In this document: one piece after another, positions 56,239 to 64,000 of the stretch | Layout of the letters: every line of letters begins with the position of its first letter | Position numbering within the stretch: the first letter of the stretch is position 1 | Translations under genes and position numbers: made by a program | DNA from: Egibacteraceae bacterium | GTDB lineage: Bacteria > Actinomycetota > Nitriliruptoria > Euzebyales > Egibacteraceae | Reading direction: 5' to 3' | Assembly (NCBI GenBank): GCA_030447925.1 | Contig: JAUJNX010000001.1 | Location: 736,767 to 800,766 of the forward strand | Length of the DNA: 64,000 nucleotides | Notes under the pieces: model-generated | Told to the model about the DNA's origin: nothing | What the model saw: the letters and a program-made list of their open reading frames with translations, nothing else | Databases searched by the model: none

Positions 56239-56262
56239 GGAGGCGGAGGCGGAGGCGGAGGC
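56239..56262 (+). repeat. GGAGGC hexamer repeat overlapping a ribosome binding site
   Basis: Four tandem copies of GGAGGC directly before the GTG of the phosphatase gene; each copy is a potential Shine-Dalgarno. Repeat-number change would not alter the frame but would change the number of binding sites. Confidence 0.7.
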
Positions 56263-56265
56263 GGC

Positions 56266-57036
56266 GTGGAGCGCGAGGACAGCGGGGCGGACCGGTTCGT
56301 GGCGCTGGAGGGGGCGTTCAACTTCCGGGACCTGGGCGGCTACGCGGCGGGGGACGGGCGGGTGGTCCGGCGCGGCCTGCTGTACCGGTCCGACACGCTG
56401 CACCGGCTGACGCCCGGCGACCTGGAGCGGCTGCGCGGGCTGGACCTGCGCACCGTCATCGACCTGCGCGCCGCCGACGAGCTGGAGCAGCACGGCGCGG
56501 GCCGCCTGGCCGGCCACGACGTCGTCGTGCACAACCTGCCGATGTTCGACGACACGCGGTCGCTGGGGCTCGAGGACGTGGCCGCCGAGGAGCCCGTCGC
56601 CAAGCTCGCCGAGCTCTACCTGGGGATGGTCGAGCGCGGCGGCGCGTCGCTGGCGCGCACCGTGGAGCTGCTCGCCGCGCCGGGCGGCCTGCCCGCGGTC
56701 TTCCACTGCATGGCCGGCAAGGACCGCACCGGGATCGTCGCCGGTCTGCTGCTGGAGACCCTGGGCGTGCCCGACGACGTCATCGCCGCGGACTACGCGG
56801 TCACCACCGGGGCCATGCGCCGCGCGGCGGACTGGCTGCGCGCCAACGCGCCCGGGGCGCCGTCGCCGTCGCACTACCCCGCGTGGGTCCTGGACGCGCC
56901 GGCGGCGACGATGCTGCGCTTCCTCGCCGAGGTGCGGGCCCGCCACGGGTCCGCGCGCGGCCTGCTCCTCGACGCGGGCGCGGACCCCGCGAGCCTGGAC
57001 CGGCTGACCGACGCCCTGCTGGCCGCGCCCGGCTGA
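56266..57036 (+). CDS. Tyrosine-protein phosphatase (Y_phosphatase3)
   Basis: A 256-aa phosphatase: FNFRDLGGYAAGDGR and LLYRSDTLHRLT at the start, then the P-loop FHCMAGKDRTGIVAG (Cys148, Arg154; H-C-x-x-G-K-D-R-T-G). MptpB-like enzymes of this type act on phospho-Tyr/Ser or phosphoinositides. GTG start behind the GGAGGC repeat. Confidence 0.9.
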   Translation: MEREDSGADRFVALEGAFNFRDLGGYAAGDGRVVRRGLLYRSDTLHRLTPGDLERLRGLDLRTVIDLRAADELEQHGAGRLAGHDVVVHNLPMFDDTRSLGLEDVAAEEPVAKLAELYLGMVERGGASLARTVELLAAPGGLPAVFHCMAGKDRTGIVAGLLLETLGVPDDVIAADYAVTTGAMRRAADWLRANAPGAPSPSHYPAWVLDAPAATMLRFLAEVRARHGSARGLLLDAGADPASLDRLTDALLAAPG

Positions 57037-57187
57037 GCCGTCCCCGGCGGCCCCGGTCAGGAACGCCCAGGAACGGGCGACCGCAGCTTCTGTACGAAAG
57101 AACGCACACGTTTGTCAGAACGGTCGCCCACGCCCTGGCCACCACCTCCGCGGTGCCGGTCATCGTCCTGGGCGGCGGGGGGCCGGG

Positions 57188-58924
57188 TCAGCCGGCCTCG
57201 CGGTCGCGGCGGACGGTGACCCGCTGGCCCTTGATGGTCGTGCCCTTGAGGGCGCGGATGACGTCGTCAGCGATCTCGGTCGGCACCTCGACCAGTGAGA
57301 AGCGGTCGGTGATCTCGATCGCGCCGATGTTGCGCGCCTCGATCCTGGCCTCGTTGGCGATCGCGCCGACGAGGTCGCCCGGGCGGACGCCCAGGTTGCG
57401 CCCGGCGCCGACGAACAGCCGCGTCGCCTGCCAGTCCTGCTGGCGGCGCGGGCGGCGGGCCGGGCGGCCCTCGCCGCGGCCCTCGGCCCGGCGCGGGCCG
57501 TCCTCGCGGTCGCGGCCCTCGCGCGGGGTGAGGACGCGGATCTCCTGCTCGTCCTCCTCGCGGGCCGCCGACCCGCGGTGGAGCAGCTTGACCGCCGCGG
57601 CCGCGACGTCCATGAGGTCGAACTCGCCGGCCAGGTTCTCTACGACCACCCGGAAGGTGTCGAGGTCGTCGCCGTCGGCGACCAGGGTCTCGTAGAGGTT
57701 GGCGCGGGTCAGCTCCAGCCGGCGCGCGCGCAGGTCGGCCACCGTCGGGACGGTGCCCAGCTCGATCTTCTGGCGGGTCAGGCGCTCGATGTTGCGCAGG
57801 AGGCGGTGCTCGCGGGGCTCGGCGATGGTCAGCGCCACGCCCTCGCGGCCCGCCCTGCCCGTCCGCCCGATGCGGTGGACGTAGGCCTCCGGGGCGCTCG
57901 GCACGCCGAAGTTCACGACGTGGGACAGGTGGGCGATGTCCAGGCCGCGCGCCGCGACGTCGGTGGCGACGAGCAGCTCGGTCGCACCGGAGCGGAAGTG
58001 GCCCATGACCCGGTCCCGCTGCTCCTGGGTCATGCCGCCGTGGAGGGCCTCGGCCCGGTACCCGCGGCTGTTCAGCGTCTCGGTCAGCTCGTCGACCTCG
58101 TTGCGGGTGCGGCAGAAGATCAGCGCGGAGGTGGGCGCCTCCATGTCGAGCAGGCGGCCCAGGGTGGCCATGCGCTGGGGGCGCGGGACGATGTAGGCGG
58201 CCTGGCGGACCTTGGGGGATGTCCCCTCCGCCGTGGGCTGGCGCTGGATGCGGATCTCGACGGGGTCGCGCAGGTGGGTCGCGGCGATGGCGCGGATGCG
58301 CGGCGCCATGGTCGCGGAGAACAGCGCGGTGCGGTGGCCGGGCGGGGTGGCCGCCAGGATCTCCTGGAGGTCCTCCTCGAAGCCCATGTCGAGCATCTCG
58401 TCGGCCTCGTCCAGCACCAGGGTCGCCAGCCCGTCGAGGTCCAGCGTGCGCCGGCGCAGGTGGTCCAGGGCGCGGCCGGGGGTGGCGATGACGACGTCGA
58501 TGCCGCGGCGCAGGGCGCGGATCTGCTGGTCCATGCTGGCGCCGCCGTACACCGGCAGGACGCGGACGTGGCGGGCCTTGCCGTAGCGGTGCACGGCCTC
58601 GGCGACCTGCATGGCCAGCTCGCGGGTGGGGACCAGGACCAGCGCGGCCACCCCGTCGCGCAGGTCGGGGTCGGGGTCCAGCGCCTGCAGCAGCGGCAGC
58701 GCGAAGGCGGCGGTCTTGCCCGTCCCGGTGGCTGCCTGCCCGAGCAGGTCGCGGCCCTCCAGCAGCGGCGGGATGGCCTCGCGCTGGATGGGGGTCGGCT
58801 CCTCGTAGCCCAGGGCGTCGAGGGCGTCGACGAGCTCCTGGACCAGGCCCAGGGCGGCGAAGCCGTCCTCGGGGACCGGGTCGTCCAGGACGTCGGCGGT
58901 GGCGGGCGCGGCGGTGTCACTCAT
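57188..58924 (-). CDS. DEAD-box RNA helicase (DeaD/CsdA-like)
   Basis: A 578-aa helicase: Q-motif PTPIQREAIP, ATGTGKTAAF, PTRELAMQV, TPGRALDHL, DEADEML, SATM, HRIGRTGRAG. An Arg/Glu-rich linker leads to a C-terminal DbpA-type RNA-binding domain (LFVGAGRNLGVRPGDLVGAI). Roles in ribosome assembly and cold response are typical. ATG chosen just before MSDTAAP; the upstream frame extension looks non-coding. Confidence 0.95.
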   Translation of the reverse strand: MSDTAAPATADVLDDPVPEDGFAALGLVQELVDALDALGYEEPTPIQREAIPPLLEGRDLLGQAATGTGKTAAFALPLLQALDPDPDLRDGVAALVLVPTRELAMQVAEAVHRYGKARHVRVLPVYGGASMDQQIRALRRGIDVVIATPGRALDHLRRRTLDLDGLATLVLDEADEMLDMGFEEDLQEILAATPPGHRTALFSATMAPRIRAIAATHLRDPVEIRIQRQPTAEGTSPKVRQAAYIVPRPQRMATLGRLLDMEAPTSALIFCRTRNEVDELTETLNSRGYRAEALHGGMTQEQRDRVMGHFRSGATELLVATDVAARGLDIAHLSHVVNFGVPSAPEAYVHRIGRTGRAGREGVALTIAEPREHRLLRNIERLTRQKIELGTVPTVADLRARRLELTRANLYETLVADGDDLDTFRVVVENLAGEFDLMDVAAAAVKLLHRGSAAREEDEQEIRVLTPREGRDREDGPRRAEGRGEGRPARRPRRQQDWQATRLFVGAGRNLGVRPGDLVGAIANEARIEARNIGAIEITDRFSLVEVPTEIADDVIRALKGTTIKGQRVTVRRDREAG

Positions 58925-59044
58925 GTGAGGTGGGATCCGTTGAGCAAGGGGGGCGGTCGTCGCCACCTTCCCCGCCGGGCTCACAGATGACGCGGCAGAC
59001 CGGCAACAGGGGGCGATCGGTCCCCCCATTGTCGCCGGTCCGGG

Positions 59045-59812
59045 TCACGACAGCAGCAGACGTCCCATGCGGCGCCCCGCGAGGGCGAGGGCGCCCGCCC
59101 CCAGCACCGCCAGGTAGGCCACGGAACCCGCGACCGCGAGGTCGACCGTGCCGAGCGTCAGCGCCCGGATCAGCGCGACGCCGTGGTACAGCGGCGACAG
59201 CTGGACCAGCGCGCGCAAGGGCTCGGGGTAGACCTCCAGCGGGAAGAACGTGGCGCTGAGCAGGAACAGCGGCAGGGTCACGAGGGGCACGAGGTCGAAG
59301 TCGAGGTAGCTGCGCATGTACGTGGCGCCCAGGACGCCCAGCGCCGCGAAGGTGAAGCCGACCAGCACCGCCGCGGGCAGCGCCAGCAGGCCCAGGGGCG
59401 AGGGGACGAAGCCGAGGGCCCCGACGATGGCCAGGAACGCGGCCGAGTAGGCCAGCCCGCGCACCTGGCTCCACACGATCTCGCCCACGACGATGTCGGC
59501 CGGTCCCAGCGGGGTGGCGAGCATCGCCTGGTAGAGCTTGCCGTAGCGGAAGCGGTAGAAGACGTTGGTCGACTCCTGCACCGCGCCGTTCATCGCCGAG
59601 GTCGCCAGCAGCGCGGGCGCGACGAACACCGCGTAGGGCACGGCCGCGCCACGGTGGGTCACGTCCCCGACGAGCCCGCCGAGGCCGACGCCGATGCCGA
59701 ACAGGTAGAACAGCGGCTCGGCGAAGCCGGACAGCAGCACCAGCCAGAAGCGCCGCGAGGCGCGCAGGTTGCGCTCGACGACGGGCAGCCCCGGCAGCCG
59801 GGTCACGGGCAC
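59045..59812 (-). CDS. ABC-2 exporter permease A
   Basis: A 255-aa permease with six hydrophobic segments of the ABC-2 (NodJ/DrrB) family: SRRFWLVLLSGFAEPLFYLF, then AMNGAVQESTN-x-F, LSATFFPLEVYPEPLRA. Third gene of the exporter operon. Confidence 0.85.
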   Translation of the reverse strand: MPVTRLPGLPVVERNLRASRRFWLVLLSGFAEPLFYLFGIGVGLGGLVGDVTHRGAAVPYAVFVAPALLATSAMNGAVQESTNVFYRFRYGKLYQAMLATPLGPADIVVGEIVWSQVRGLAYSAAFLAIVGALGFVPSPLGLLALPAAVLVGFTFAALGVLGATYMRSYLDFDLVPLVTLPLFLLSATFFPLEVYPEPLRALVQLSPLYHGVALIRALTLGTVDLAVAGSVAYLAVLGAGALALAGRRMGRLLLS

Positions 59813-59825
59813 GGCTCGGCGCCGG

Positions 59826-60617
59826 TCACCGGATCAGCCGCCGCGCGAAGGTGTGCCGGGCGACGAGCCAGCCGCCGACGATCCAGGCCGCCAGGTAGGC
59901 CAGGTGGACGGCCGCGGGCAGCGCCGGCGGCCGGGCGACCGCGGCCGCGCGGGCCAGCTCCACCCCGTGCCACAGGGGCGTGGCCGCCGCGACCGCCCGG
60001 AGCGGGCCGGGGAGCTGGGCGATGGGGAAGAAGGTCCCGGAGAACAGGAACAGCGGCGTCACCCCGAAGCGGATCAGGGCGATGAGCCGGTGGTCGCGCT
60101 CCAGCGTGACCGTCCAGGCGGCCACGGGTGCCGCGACGGCGAGCCCGGTCAGCACGCCCGGCCCCACGGCGAGGGCCGCCCCCGCCGGGTCGGCCGCGCC
60201 GAGGACGACCGCCGCCACCGCGAAGGCGGCCGCGCCGGCGAGCAGGCGCAGCGCCACCCACAGCAGGTGCCCGTCGACGAGGTCGCGCGGCGCCAGCGGG
60301 GTGGTCAGCGCCGCCACGTAGGTCTTCTGCCAGTGCACCCCCAGCCGCACCGGCCAGGCGCTCTCCTGCACCCCCGCCTGCATCGCGCTGGCCGCGAGCA
60401 GGCCCGGCGCGAGGAACGCCAGGTAGGACCCGCCGGCCAGGTCCGCGGCGCCGCGACGATCGACCAGCCCGCCCAGCCCCAGGCCCATGGCGGCGAGGAA
60501 CAGCAGCGGCGCGACGACCGTGGTCACCGTCGGGATGAGCCACGTGCGGGCGTAGGCGCGGGCACGGGCCTCGAGCACCAGCAGGGCGGGACGGTACGCG
60601 GTCGTCGTCACCGTCAC
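59826..60617 (-). CDS. ABC-2 exporter permease B
   Basis: A 263-aa ABC-2 permease, paralogous to the next one: PTVTTVVAPLLFLAAMG, ASAMQAGVQESAWPV, FSGTFFPIAQLPGPLRA. GTG start overlapping the ATPase stop (GTGA). Confidence 0.85.
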   Translation of the reverse strand: MTVTTTAYRPALLVLEARARAYARTWLIPTVTTVVAPLLFLAAMGLGLGGLVDRRGAADLAGGSYLAFLAPGLLAASAMQAGVQESAWPVRLGVHWQKTYVAALTTPLAPRDLVDGHLLWVALRLLAGAAAFAVAAVVLGAADPAGAALAVGPGVLTGLAVAAPVAAWTVTLERDHRLIALIRFGVTPLFLFSGTFFPIAQLPGPLRAVAAATPLWHGVELARAAAVARPPALPAAVHLAYLAAWIVGGWLVARHTFARRLIR

Positions 60618-61537
60618 TCGACCAGGCTCCGGCCGGTGAGGCGCAGGAAGACGTCCTCCAGGGTGCTGCGCCGCACGACCACCCCGTCGGGTCGCAGGCC
60701 GCGGGCGGTGACCGCGGCCGCTGCCCGTTCCGCGTCGGCGGTGTAGAGCAGGACGCGGTCCGGCAGCTCCTCCACGCGGTCGGCGATGCCCTCCAGCGCG
60801 GCCAGCTCGCCGTTGCGCCCGCCGGGCGGGAAGCGCAGCTCCAGCACCTCGCGCGTGGCGTGCGCGGCCACCAGGTCGCGCGGCGACCCCTCGGCGACGA
60901 TCCGCCCTGCGTCCATGACCACGAGCCGGTCGCACAGCTGCTCGGCCTCGTCCATGTAGTGGGTGGTGAGCACCAGGGTGACCCCCTGCTGCTTCAGCCG
61001 GTACAGCCGGTCCCAGACCAGGTGGCGGGCCTGGGGGTCCAGGCCGGTGGTGGGTTCGTCCAGGAGCAGCAGCTCCGGGTCGTTCAGCAGCGCGCGGGCG
61101 ATCACCAGGCGCCGCTTCATGCCGCCCGACAGCGGCTCCACCCGGTCCCCGGCGCGGTCGGCGAGCTGCACGAAGTCCAGCAGCCGTGCGATCCGCGGCC
61201 GCAGGTCACGCACCGGCAGGCCGAAGTAGCGCCCGTGGATGAGCAGGTTCTCCGCCACGGTCAGCTCGGTGTCGAGCATGTCCTCCTGCGGCACCACGCC
61301 GAGCCGGCGGCGGATCGCCGGCCCGTCGGTCGCAGGGTCGCGGCCCAGGACGCGCAGGTGGCCGGCCGTCGGCGGGGACACCGCCCCGATCATGCGCATG
61401 GTCGAGCTCTTGCCGGCCCCGTTGGGTCCCAGGAACCCGAACGCCTCGCCCCTGCCGACGCGCACGTCGATCCCGTCCACCGCGGTGAACGCGCCGAACC
61501 GCTTGACCAGCCCGCGGGCCTCGATGACATCGGACAC
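60614..61537 (-). CDS. ABC-2 exporter ATPase (NodI/DrrA type)
   Basis: A 307-aa ATPase: GPNGAGKSSTMRM, VPQEDMLDTELTV (Q-loop), LSGGMKRRLVIARAL, LLLLDEPTTGLDP, TTHYMDEAE; the C-terminal ~80 residues resemble the NodI/DrrA tail. Heads a three-gene exporter for a lipid-like or drug-like molecule. GTG start. Confidence 0.9.
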   Translation of the reverse strand: MSDVIEARGLVKRFGAFTAVDGIDVRVGRGEAFGFLGPNGAGKSSTMRMIGAVSPPTAGHLRVLGRDPATDGPAIRRRLGVVPQEDMLDTELTVAENLLIHGRYFGLPVRDLRPRIARLLDFVQLADRAGDRVEPLSGGMKRRLVIARALLNDPELLLLDEPTTGLDPQARHLVWDRLYRLKQQGVTLVLTTHYMDEAEQLCDRLVVMDAGRIVAEGSPRDLVAAHATREVLELRFPPGGRNGELAALEGIADRVEELPDRVLLYTADAERAAAAVTARGLRPDGVVVRRSTLEDVFLRLTGRSLVE

Positions 61538-61586
61538 GGGCCGACGGTAGCAGCGGGGTGCGACAGTCCCGGGCGTGTCGCCGCCC

Positions 61587-63454
61587 CTATGGGGTCCGGA
61601 CGTCGAGGATCTCCAGGCTGTCGACGCAGGCCGTCGTGCCGGCGGGGACGGTGAGGCGCAGGCCGGTGACGGTGGCGGTGACCAGGTCGGTGAGGGCGTC
61701 GCCGTCGGCCGTCGCCGCCGTCAGGGTGGCGTCGGGGGCGGCCGGCCAGCCCGCGCCGCGGTCGACGGCCAGCGCCCGGTCGACGGTCGCCGCGCGCACG
61801 CGCGTGCGCACGACCAGGCGCCGGCCCGCCAGCGCCGCGGCCGGCGGTACGACAGGGTGCCGTCGGCGGGGCCGGCCGCGAGGCAGAGCGGGCCGCCGCC
61901 CGCGCGGGCGAGGCCGTCCAGGGTCAGGTCCGCGGGCGGGAGGTCCGCGGCGGCCAGGTCGGCGACCGGCCGGACCTCCGCGGGCGCCAGGGAGCCGTCG
62001 TCGCCCACGACCCACAGCGGGCCCGACGAGCGGTTGACGCGCAGGTCGGGCGCCGCGGTGCGCACGACCCGGGAGGCGTGGGCGTAGGGGCCCATCCACG
62101 ACGGCACGACGTGCTCGGGGACCACGCGGTCCAGCACGGCGGGGACCGCGCCGCCCGCCCGCACCCGCGCGACCTCGGCGACGATCGTCGTGGTCCACGC
62201 CCGCGCCCGGGTGCCCGGCCACGCGGCGGCGCTGCCCGCGGCGCTCCACGCGAACAGCGCGACCCAGGCGGCCAGCGCGGCGGCCAGCACGGCCGCGGCG
62301 CGCGGGGACGGTGACGCGGCGGCGCGCCCCGGCGACCCGGGCGGGGCCAGTGCGACCGCCAGGGCGATGGCGGCGAGCCACCCCGCCTCGACGTAGTAGC
62401 GCAGCTCGTGGGCGAGGATCTCGGGACCGACCTGCACCAGGCGGTAGCGGGCGTGGACCGCGAGGTTGGCGAGCAGCGCGACCGCCAGGAACGCCCAGCC
62501 CCGCCACGCCGACCGGTCGCGGCGCACGGTCGCGGCCACCAGCGCCCAGAAGCCCGCCTGCACGGCGACGACGCCGGCCTCGACGGCGGGCCCCGCTCCG
62601 GCGGCCGTCACGCGCAGGTTCACCAGCGCGGGCAGCAGCCCCCGCGCCCACGCGTGCCCGGCGTAGGCGGCCAGGGCGCCCGGATCGGGGAGGGCGCCCG
62701 GGCCGCCGTAGCCCAGCGCCACGAAGCCCGCGAGCCAGGCGAGCGGCGGGACCGCCAGGACCGCCCACTCCGCGCGTTCCGCGACCAGCGCGGGGACCCA
62801 GCGCCGCACCGGCAGCCGCTCCAGCGCCAGGAGCCGCAGCAGCACGAGGTACAGCGGCACCAGCGCCGCCTTGACGTAGAACAGCGACCCCAGCGCGATC
62901 GCCGCCACCGCGACGGCCAGCAGCGCGCGCCGCCCGCCGCGGCGCCAGCGCAGCCAGGCCAGGACCGCCGCGAGCGACAGCGCCGTGGACGGCAGCGAGT
63001 GCAGCCCGGCGGTCCACCACTGCGCCGCGGTCACCGTCACCACCGACGCGCCCGCCGCCCCCGCCAGCACCGCGGTCCACCAGGCCGGGCCGGCCAGCTC
63101 GACCAGGACGCGGTGGAGCAGGACGACGGCGGCGGCCAGGCAGCACAGCAGGACGGCGAGCGCGACGTCGAACCGCAGCGGCGCGACGGTCTGCAGCAGC
63201 CAGTTCGCCAGCCGGTGGGCGGGCGCCGGGAACTCCAGCGTCGTGGCGGGGCGCAGCAGGTAGTCCCAGGTCAGGCCGCGCTCCAGCGCGTGGGCGAAGT
63301 TGGGGAAGTCGTCCCAGGTGAAGTGCGAGCTGCTCGCCGCCCAGCCCACCAGCGCGACGGCGACCGCCACCGCCGGGACCGTCCCGCGGGACCGGCGGGC
63401 CGCGGCGCCCACGCGGTCCGCCCGGCGCGGCACGGTCGCGGCGGGGGCGCTCAC
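61587..63454 (-). pseudogene. Large polytopic membrane protein, frameshift near the C-terminus
   Basis: About 10-12 hydrophobic segments; start SSSHFTWDDFPNFAHALERG and later AQWWTAGLHSLPS resemble GT-C-fold glycosyltransferase-like membrane proteins (D-D in the first loop). After GPADGTLSYR the frame changes near 61850; the other frame continues RRLVVRTRVRAATVDRALAV to SLEILDVRTP and TAG 61587. The tail would be an extracytoplasmic beta domain. Possibly intact with a sequencing error. Function unknown. Confidence 0.6.
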
Positions 63455-63483
63455 CCGGCGCTCACCTGGCCCTCACCGGGCGC

Positions 63484-64000
63484 TCACCGGCAGACGGCCA
63501 GCAGGTCCAGGGCGTCGTCCAGCGCGCCGTCGCGCACGGCGAAGTCGTCGGGGGTGATCGGGTCGGCGGGGACGGCGCGGCGCGCGCGGCGGCGGACGAC
63601 GCCCGACAGCCGCGCGAAGGCGAACGCGACGACCGGTGCCGGCAGGCGGTGGCGCAGCCCCAGCGGGTCCAGGGCCAGGACGCGGCGGACGGCGCGCTCG
63701 CGGCCGGCGTCGAAGGCGGTGACGCGCGCGTTGCCGGTGACGCCCCGCAGCGTCACCTCCGCGAAGGTCTGGCCCAGCAGGTCGGCCAGCTCGGCGGGCC
63801 GGTACTCGCGGACGTGGTGGGGGTTCTCCGAGAACGACCGCAGCACGTTGGGGGTGGTGAGGACCAGCGTCCCGCCGGGCGCGAGCAGGCCCGCCAGGCG
63901 CCGGACGAAACCGTGGTCGTCGCGCTGGTGCTCCAGGACCTGGAAGCAGGTGACCAGGTCGTAGCGGCCCTCCTCCGCGGCCAGGTCGCCGGCGCGGAAC
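63484..64000 (-). CDS. SAM-dependent methyltransferase, partial (5' end beyond the window)
   Basis: The last 171 codons. GRYDLVTCFQVLEHQRDD (post-I/motif II region), GLLAPGGTLVLTTPN (motif III) and EYRPAELADLLG are typical of Methyltransf_11/23 enzymes of sugar and lipid pathways. The SAM loop lies upstream, outside the window. Confidence 0.85.
   Translation of the reverse strand, partial: FRAGDLAAEEGRYDLVTCFQVLEHQRDDHGFVRRLAGLLAPGGTLVLTTPNVLRSFSENPHHVREYRPAELADLLGQTFAEVTLRGVTGNARVTAFDAGRERAVRRVLALDPLGLRHRLPAPVVAFAFARLSGVVRRRARRAVPADPITPDDFAVRDGALDDALDLLAVCR

Overview
The window is very GC-rich and densely coded, with many GTG starts and start/stop overlaps of the ATGA, GTGA or TGATG type. 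Gene content points to a high-GC Actinomycetota: a MoeA-MoaC-MogA block behind galU, an FmdB/5-formyl-THF cyclo-ligase pair, cell-wall-binding-repeat (CWB2) proteins, MGT-type glycosyltransferases, and DinB and SRPBCC/ArsR pairs. I cannot name the genus from sequence alone.

Layout. 0-12.3 kb: two paralogous tandem-PAP2 membrane proteins (one fused to a DUF2238-like domain), an HtrA lipoprotein protease, a methyltransferase, an ArsR/SRPBCC pair with twin palindromic operators facing a VOC gene, and two glycosyltransferases. Several genes here are broken: a helical protein at 5.0 kb, a possible toxin/immunity remnant at 6.6-7.0 kb, a GatB/YqeY-like remnant at 8.4-8.7 kb and a HEAT-repeat glycosyltransferase at 8.8-11.0 kb.

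12.4-35.1 kb: an accessory block that looks like a biosynthetic gene cluster. An ArsR regulator starts a plus-strand run: SDR, hotdog thioesterase, (an inserted IS110 element), SnoaL-like protein, alpha/beta hydrolase and metallo-beta-lactamase-fold hydrolase. After an AT-rich promoter come an MIO-type aromatic amino acid lyase/aminomutase, a flavin-halogenase-like enzyme, a CPA2 antiporter, an FAD monooxygenase, prephenate dehydrogenase, flavin reductase, LLM oxidoreductase, a second SDR (paralogue of the first), an acyl-CoA/AMP ligase, a ketosynthase and a FabG reductase. A LysR gene and a four-gene sugar-type ABC importer follow. Working model, inferred: arogenate/prephenate to tyrosine or phenylalanine, then to an arylacrylate or beta-amino acid, halogenation/hydroxylation, CoA activation and one or more rounds of KS/KR chemistry. 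No carrier protein, dehydratase or acyltransferase gene is visible.

35.1-40.8 kb: a rearranged stretch. An ABC ATPase has an internally inverted segment and lacks its Walker A region; it abuts a truncated, frameshifted CWB2/sugar-dehydrogenase gene. Frameshifted DHFR-like, SAF/CpaB-like and MTAP genes follow, then intact FmdB and 5-formyl-THF cyclo-ligase genes. 40.9-45.5 kb: galU, moeA/glp, moaC, mogA, a small membrane protein and an SNase-like protein. 45.6-47.3 kb: tRNA-Ala(CGC) followed by remnants of a serine recombinase, an IS3-type element and a stress protein, plus one intact secreted DUF4214 protein.

47.3-64 kb: CPA1 antiporter, an AraC-VOC-UvrA-like operon, FAD oxidoreductase, SDR, SipW-like signal peptidase, DinB, tyrosine phosphatase, DEAD-box helicase, an ABC-2 exporter (ATPase plus two permeases), a large membrane protein and a partial methyltransferase. 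Several frameshifts lie at C/G homopolymers, so some breaks may be sequencing or assembly errors rather than real decay.
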